Of a stretch of 64,000 nt of DNA, positions 59,053 through 64,000 are shown in pieces. The notes beneath the pieces are model-generated. The model saw only the letters and a program-made list of their open reading frames with translations, had not been told where the DNA came from and made no database searches. Numbering within the stretch: position 1 is the first letter of the stretch; every line of letters starts with the position of its first letter. The stretch lies in contig CM082579.2 in NCBI GenBank assembly GCA_040954595.2, positions 10,974,001 to 11,038,000 on the forward strand, read 5' to 3'. This stretch comes from Balanoglossus misakiensis (Eukaryota; Hemichordata). Both the position numbers and the translations under genes were made by a program.

Positions 59053-59225
59053 TACACCCTTTTCATAAGTCTAGCGCCGGCATGCAGCCATCAAATTTGA
59101 ACTCAAAGCGAGGCCAATGGGGAAAATCCCTTGTCGTGATTTGTCAACTTTTCCCATTGGTCTCACCTTGAGTTCAAATTCATGATGGCTGCATGAGGGC
59201 GCTAGACTTACGAAAAGGTTGTATT
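59051..59225. mobile_element. 175-bp fold-back element (MITE-like)
   Basis: The sequence aatacacccttttcataag and the next 50 bp return as the reverse complement ending at 59225 (cgaaaaggttgtatt). The arms are about 70 bp with about 85% identity, and the loop is about 30 bp. The arms carry tctagcgccggcatgcagcc against a matching block. There is no coding capacity and no clear target duplication. Confidence 0.85.
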
Positions 59226-62200
59226 GAACCTAAGGCCAAAAAAAAAGAGTTTTGTTTAGCGTCCAAGCAAAATCTCAAAATTGATGCGGTGACGCGGCTT
59301 TTTTTTTTTTTTCTGCGAAACAAAAACAGCAATTATTTCTTTAATAGTCCAAAATTAAGGGGGGATTTGGTCAAAGTAGGGGGGAATCATGATTTGCATA
59401 ATTTATGTTAATTAGGTAAACATCAAGGAATGACAATTTTGAACGTTAACTTACTAACTGCCGTCATTCCATATTAAAAACAGCATAAGTAAATTACAAC
59501 ATTTTACATGTGAACTTGACAACATATTAACAGTTACAGTTTTTTCTACTTTAAATTAGTAGATTTTGCAGAGGAAGACACCAGCTTGCATAACTTTCAG
59601 GGCATGTAATTTAACAAATGCTGGAGAGCTGAAAATAACTCTCCTGAAATTATTTACACAAGTGGTAGGAGAGTGACTGATTAACTGCTCCCCTGGCAAG
59701 TAGAGTGAAATGAATAAAATAAATGCAACTGCAAAAACAATAGTGTCTTTCTTTAATACTATACCTGAGAAAAAAATTTCTTGTTTGATTTTAAAAGTTT
59801 CAGTTTAGCTGCCAAAATATTATATTGTGAAATAAATTGAAGTGGTATATATTTCTTCAGATTTCTGCCTACACTTCCCCATCTGTGGCTAGGCACACTA
59901 CTCAAATAAACAGTCTCTGTACATATTGAATGACTTTCCTTCCTAAGTAAGTAAGACAACAAGGTCATGGAAAACTGATACATTCTTGATAATCGCCATG
60001 GCAGGAACGCAGTTTCTTTAATTTGCATAAAATTGTTACGTTCTGCCAACCCAATTTCAAAAGTCGCCATAACAACAAGTTCACTTGAGTGCAGAGTGTG
60101 TGCTCTAAATTTAGACGGTATCCAGATAGGCTGTTCCAACAATTGCACACTATAGCCCTGGAGCTAAATTACACGTAAATTAATGTGAAAGTCATCTACT
60201 ATAGGCCAGCACGCAGTGATATCGGCCGTTTTCCCAGTTGTTTTGACTGACGGTGCATGCTACAGAGGCTTGGACGCGCATGTACTGGCCGGGTGGGCTG
60301 CTCACGAAGGGGCGATTGTCACCCCCTGAACTTGTTACAAGGGGCGCTTCAAGTGTAAAAGAGGGGGAATCGCGCGTCCTGGAGAAAACACTGATTAGTT
60401 GATTTCCGGGTTCGAAAATTACGAAAAAATAAGAAATCTTGAAGTACTCTTATGCACTCTGACAAGTTACACACCTTCTCTGGGGTAACGCATGCTAGCG
60501 ATGGGAATGGGGCAGAGGACAACCAGACTAGTCTGGTTCCCTGTCTCTTTCTCACGCCGCTCGAACTACTCTGCATCCAGCGGCTGGGATTGGGCAGGGT
60601 CAGACTAGGAAAACAGCAATGGACACTTCACAATCTGGAACTATAGAAGTACAGAAGCCATACTTGTCTAAGACTAAGACACAAGCTACGGCCTCATTAA
60701 TTTACGTTTCACACAAAAATGACAATTGTTAAAATGACAAGAAAGAGGAAAATACTTGTGATAGATCTTGAGATTAAACAATTAATTTGCCGCATTCAAT
60801 TCATGTTAGTTAAATATTAATAATGCGAGTTAATGTCATTTCGTACTTCCTGGCCCAAGGAAAAATGAGCATGTGTATCGGGAGAAAAAAAGAGTATCAG
60901 CTATCTGTTAAATTGCATTATAAATTTAGACAACATATCATACACTGTGCCTCTTGCAGTCTGTCGTTATACTGCACATTGCAATTTATTAATTTAGACA
61001 CTGCATGTATCACACGCCGCGCCTTTTGTAAGTAGCTGTAGTGTCCGATGGCATTTGCGGTTAAAACTTTCCGTACTGTATGATATGGATGACGTGCATA
61101 AGTTTGTGGTCATTCCAGACAGAAATGCTTCGCTTCTGCTCGATGACTGCTACATGGATATGCACACATCCCGGGAACACATATACTTTTTTTTTTAGGG
61201 GGGGGTTTACTGCAGGCCACTGATTTGTGTTGAATATTTGACATAAATTGTTTTAAATAAATTGTCAATTTTATATGGACAATTTTTCCTAAATCTTTGA
61301 CCTTTATTCGATGCATTTCAATATTTAATTGTTCATACAGTATATGTAATTCCACGCTTAGCACCAGGGCTACAGTTTAAGCTTTTGTATCAGAACAGAA
61401 ACGACGCACACCGCACGACATTAATATAGTACGTATGAAACAGATTCGATGGATGGGTTTATACAATATCCACGTATTGACCAGCCATAAGAGCATACGC
61501 CTGTCTACCCGAGAAAAATGTTGAGTCGCTTAAAAATGTATGCATAGAAGCCGTAGTTGCCTGATCATCGCAACAGCATGTAACTCAGACAAAAACTATG
61601 GCCCTGTCAATTTACCTGCCACACAATAACAATGCCCGAAAATAAAATATTTATACAATGACACAAAAGAAGTAAAACGTTCGTGACAGAAATAGAAATT
61701 AAAGGATTGTTGCATTCATTTCAATTTAGTTAAATATTGATAAAAGCAATTTAACTATCTGATAATATCACTTCAGATCCCTTGAAAAATATATATTCGG
61801 TAGAAAAGAAACACAGAGTATCAGGTATACTAGAAATTGCATTATAAATTTAAACGTGAAGTCATACAATGAGCCTCTGTCACGCAGCTCTTAAAATTCC
61901 GTTGATGGCTATGTTTGTTTTTGAAAAAATGACAAAATTCTTTGGAAAAAACTTCTCAAAAATCGTTTCAAATTTCGGAGTGGTGAGATGAACATATTTA
62001 TGATATGTACGGCGACTTTTGCATGTGCCAATTCTTTCAGATTAACCATATCTATACCAGCTTCTCTTACTTTATTGCTCATATCATATGCATATTTAAT
62101 TCCAGGCTAACCACTAAGACTCGTTTTTGTCCAATCTGGGCCCAAAAAATTAACCCAACTTCTGGATGACCTTTGACCTACTTTCGCATATGTCATTTGC

Positions 62201-64000
62201 ATATACAGTATAAATGTATGTGTTCCTTGTATGTTGTGGAACATGGCACTTTATGGAGCAAATATGTTTGTTAATTACGCTCCTGCCTTATTCAAAGTTT
62301 CAATTTTATCTTATTTAGCTGCTAAAAAAGTATTTTGCAAAAATGACAATCCAGTCCGTTGATTTATTCGACATTTCTTGATAAAATCCCACTTGTGGTC
62401 ATCGTTCCGAAAAGACCAAAGCACAATATCAGATGATACGAGCAATGTGATTATACAAATTATCATACGCAGTCGGCCAGGTTATGATTGAGTGACGTGC
62501 ATTAATATTGACGCATCGAATAAAAGCGCCTGGGTGTTCCCATAGCAACTGACTGATGTAATAGTATATACTCTGTATGCCCAACAGTTGAAATTGTCTT
62601 TCGTGTGGAAAACAGAATGAAACACTGAGATGTGGCAACTAGTCCTGAAGTCGATGCTACTGCTCTACTGTGGCCGCATAGGCCTAACCGAGACAGGTAA
62701 GAGAAAACTTTGTGGTTGTGCAAATAGTGCCTGCAGAAGATTACTGAACTACAGACCATTTTGGTCTTCTTTGTTTGCGGCTGTTCGAGTGTTTTTGTGG
62801 TTAAAGCCCGATTGCCGAACTGTAATGATTGTCAGCAACTATTTCATTGGATTAGTCTCTACAGACGGGCAGAGTGGCTCTATCATTGACCATGGTTTTT
62901 TTTGTTTAAAGCGGATTTCTTTAACATAGAAAATTGAACAGTGAAATTGTTTTTGCCAGTATTCAATTGCTTTATTTTAGCAACATAGTTGATCAATTTA
63001 TTTTAATGATATCCTTTCGGTGTTTAGTATGTGTTGGAAAATATTTCTATTTTCTTTATTCTTTTATTTATTTTCGCTTCTTTGCGAAGTGGGGTCAATT
63101 CGCTTATTGGGAAACCGCCATGCCATGGTACGAATTTGATGATACACACGTGTTAGAAAATAGACTATTACTATCTTGGTCAAACCGGAGCGTTTGTTTC
63201 AAGCGAGTGGCATATAACGTCACCATCACCTTTATACGCATGTGCCGTACGTGGCTCAAAACATTGATAAATTCCGTGTTCGCTTGAATGTGTCTTTCCC
63301 ACCAAATTCGCTTGTCAGCAGTTTTAATGTGAAGAGCATCCCGTTCGTGTGGAGATGTTTTCAAAACCAACTTTCCTGTCGTATTTCTATACGATCTTAT
63401 CTTTAAGGTGGCATTGCATGAAAAGTTGTGATTTTTGCCAAATTTTACTTTTTTACATAAATCGGTAGGCCTAATACTGACCCACAACCTGACTAATACG
63501 TCTTGGCGGAAATGGTGCATAATCACCCCAAAATAGCACTTTTCTGAATGAGTTCACAGCTTAACAAATAGGTGTCAACAAAGCAAATAGCCGTTTTTCT
63601 CAGTTTGCATTTTCGCTGCTCTTGACAACTTCGGACTAAAATAGCTTCGCCCTGCGTTGGCCGAATTTGCTCAAATTTTGACAGGGAATTGTGTATGACC
63701 CATCCAACAAAACGCTAGTTTTGTTTGTCGATAAAGTGTCCCTGGCGGGAATAAACTCTGATTCAATACAACTCACCGTGAATTTGATCAAATTTTCTGA
63801 AAATCTAACTTTTAAACGCTGTTACTCCTCAATGGAAGCAGATAACGCAAAACAAAATTAGCGTTTTTTTGCACGTGTACTCTAGTTTTGAATGACATAT
63901 TAAGATGCATGATGCATGGTCAACTTTTTTACCTATTTTAAATTTCATGACATAATATCAAAAAATGGGTTTTTTCACCCAAAATCGCCATCATTTCCGG
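59226..64000. other. Gene-free stretch downstream of the beta-repeat gene
   Basis: It is AT-rich with homopolymer runs near 59299 and 61190. Open frames are at most 140 codons and look random (for example at 63104-63526 on the minus strand). A diverged direct duplication occurs within it and is listed separately. I see no exon, RNA gene or transposase. Confidence 0.6.
60665..61884. repeat. Diverged direct duplication, copies about 920 bp apart
   Basis: The segment at about 60665-60960 aligns with about 61580-61884. Shared blocks include agttaaatatt, agagtatcag and attgcattataaattta, with catacant followed by gcctct at the same relative places. Identity is perhaps 60-70%. It may be two old copies of an interspersed repeat. 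Confidence 0.6.

Noticed and set aside
62502-63526. Short frames at the right end of the window, up to 140 codons
   Set aside because: There is no family resemblance, no good start context and no splice structure; the composition matches AT-rich intergenic DNA.

Overview
The window is nuclear DNA from a multicellular animal. Genes are split by many GT-AG introns, translation uses the standard code, and there are LTR retrotransposons, fold-back elements and microsatellites. The species cannot be fixed from sequence alone. Short introns, abundant small inverted-repeat elements and a teneurin with one EGF repeat per exon would suit an invertebrate deuterostome such as a lancelet, but this is only a lean.

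Left half, minus strand (2648-25981): one complete teneurin-type gene. I rebuilt 39 coding exons whose splice phases all agree, giving about 2,715 residues. In order these are a very short cytoplasmic tail, one membrane helix, a Thr/Ser-rich stalk, a beta domain, eight EGF-like repeats, a Cys-rich segment, a transthyretin-like domain, a large extra module with a Gly/Pro-rich minisatellite, the FN-plug, NHL propeller, YD/RHS shell, RHS core end motif and a short Cys-containing tail. The extra module (about 12657-15136) and the tail look like bacterial RHS proteins and are not part of the usual animal teneurin layout. A 3.9-kb fold-back element sits in one EGF intron.

Middle (26-36 kb): a 10-kb divergent intergenic region. 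It holds a 1.1-kb element with terminal inverted repeats of roughly 95 bp around one intact 199-residue reading frame (PB1-like fold plus helical tail), a (TATG)n array and small palindromes. No host gene is visible there.

Right half, plus strand (36079-58858): a very large secreted protein gene, rebuilt as 13 coding exons with consistent phases and about 4,861 residues. It has a signal peptide and then two long arrays of beta-strand repeats. Each array begins with a Trp-rich, G8-like entry module; a Cys-rich PSI-like linker joins the two. Its C-terminus resembles that of bacterial beta-helix/autotransporter-type repeat proteins. A nearly intact Ty3/gypsy retrotransposon (46385-51501) with a 5-bp target duplication lies in the intron beside the linker. 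A truncated LTR of the same family lies right behind another splice donor. A small palindromic element is nested in the 3' LTR.

The last 5 kb (59.2-64 kb) holds a fold-back element, a diverged direct duplication and no recognisable gene. The two host genes are transcribed away from each other. Both encode large extracellular proteins with bacterial-looking repeat architecture; any functional link between them is not shown by the sequence.
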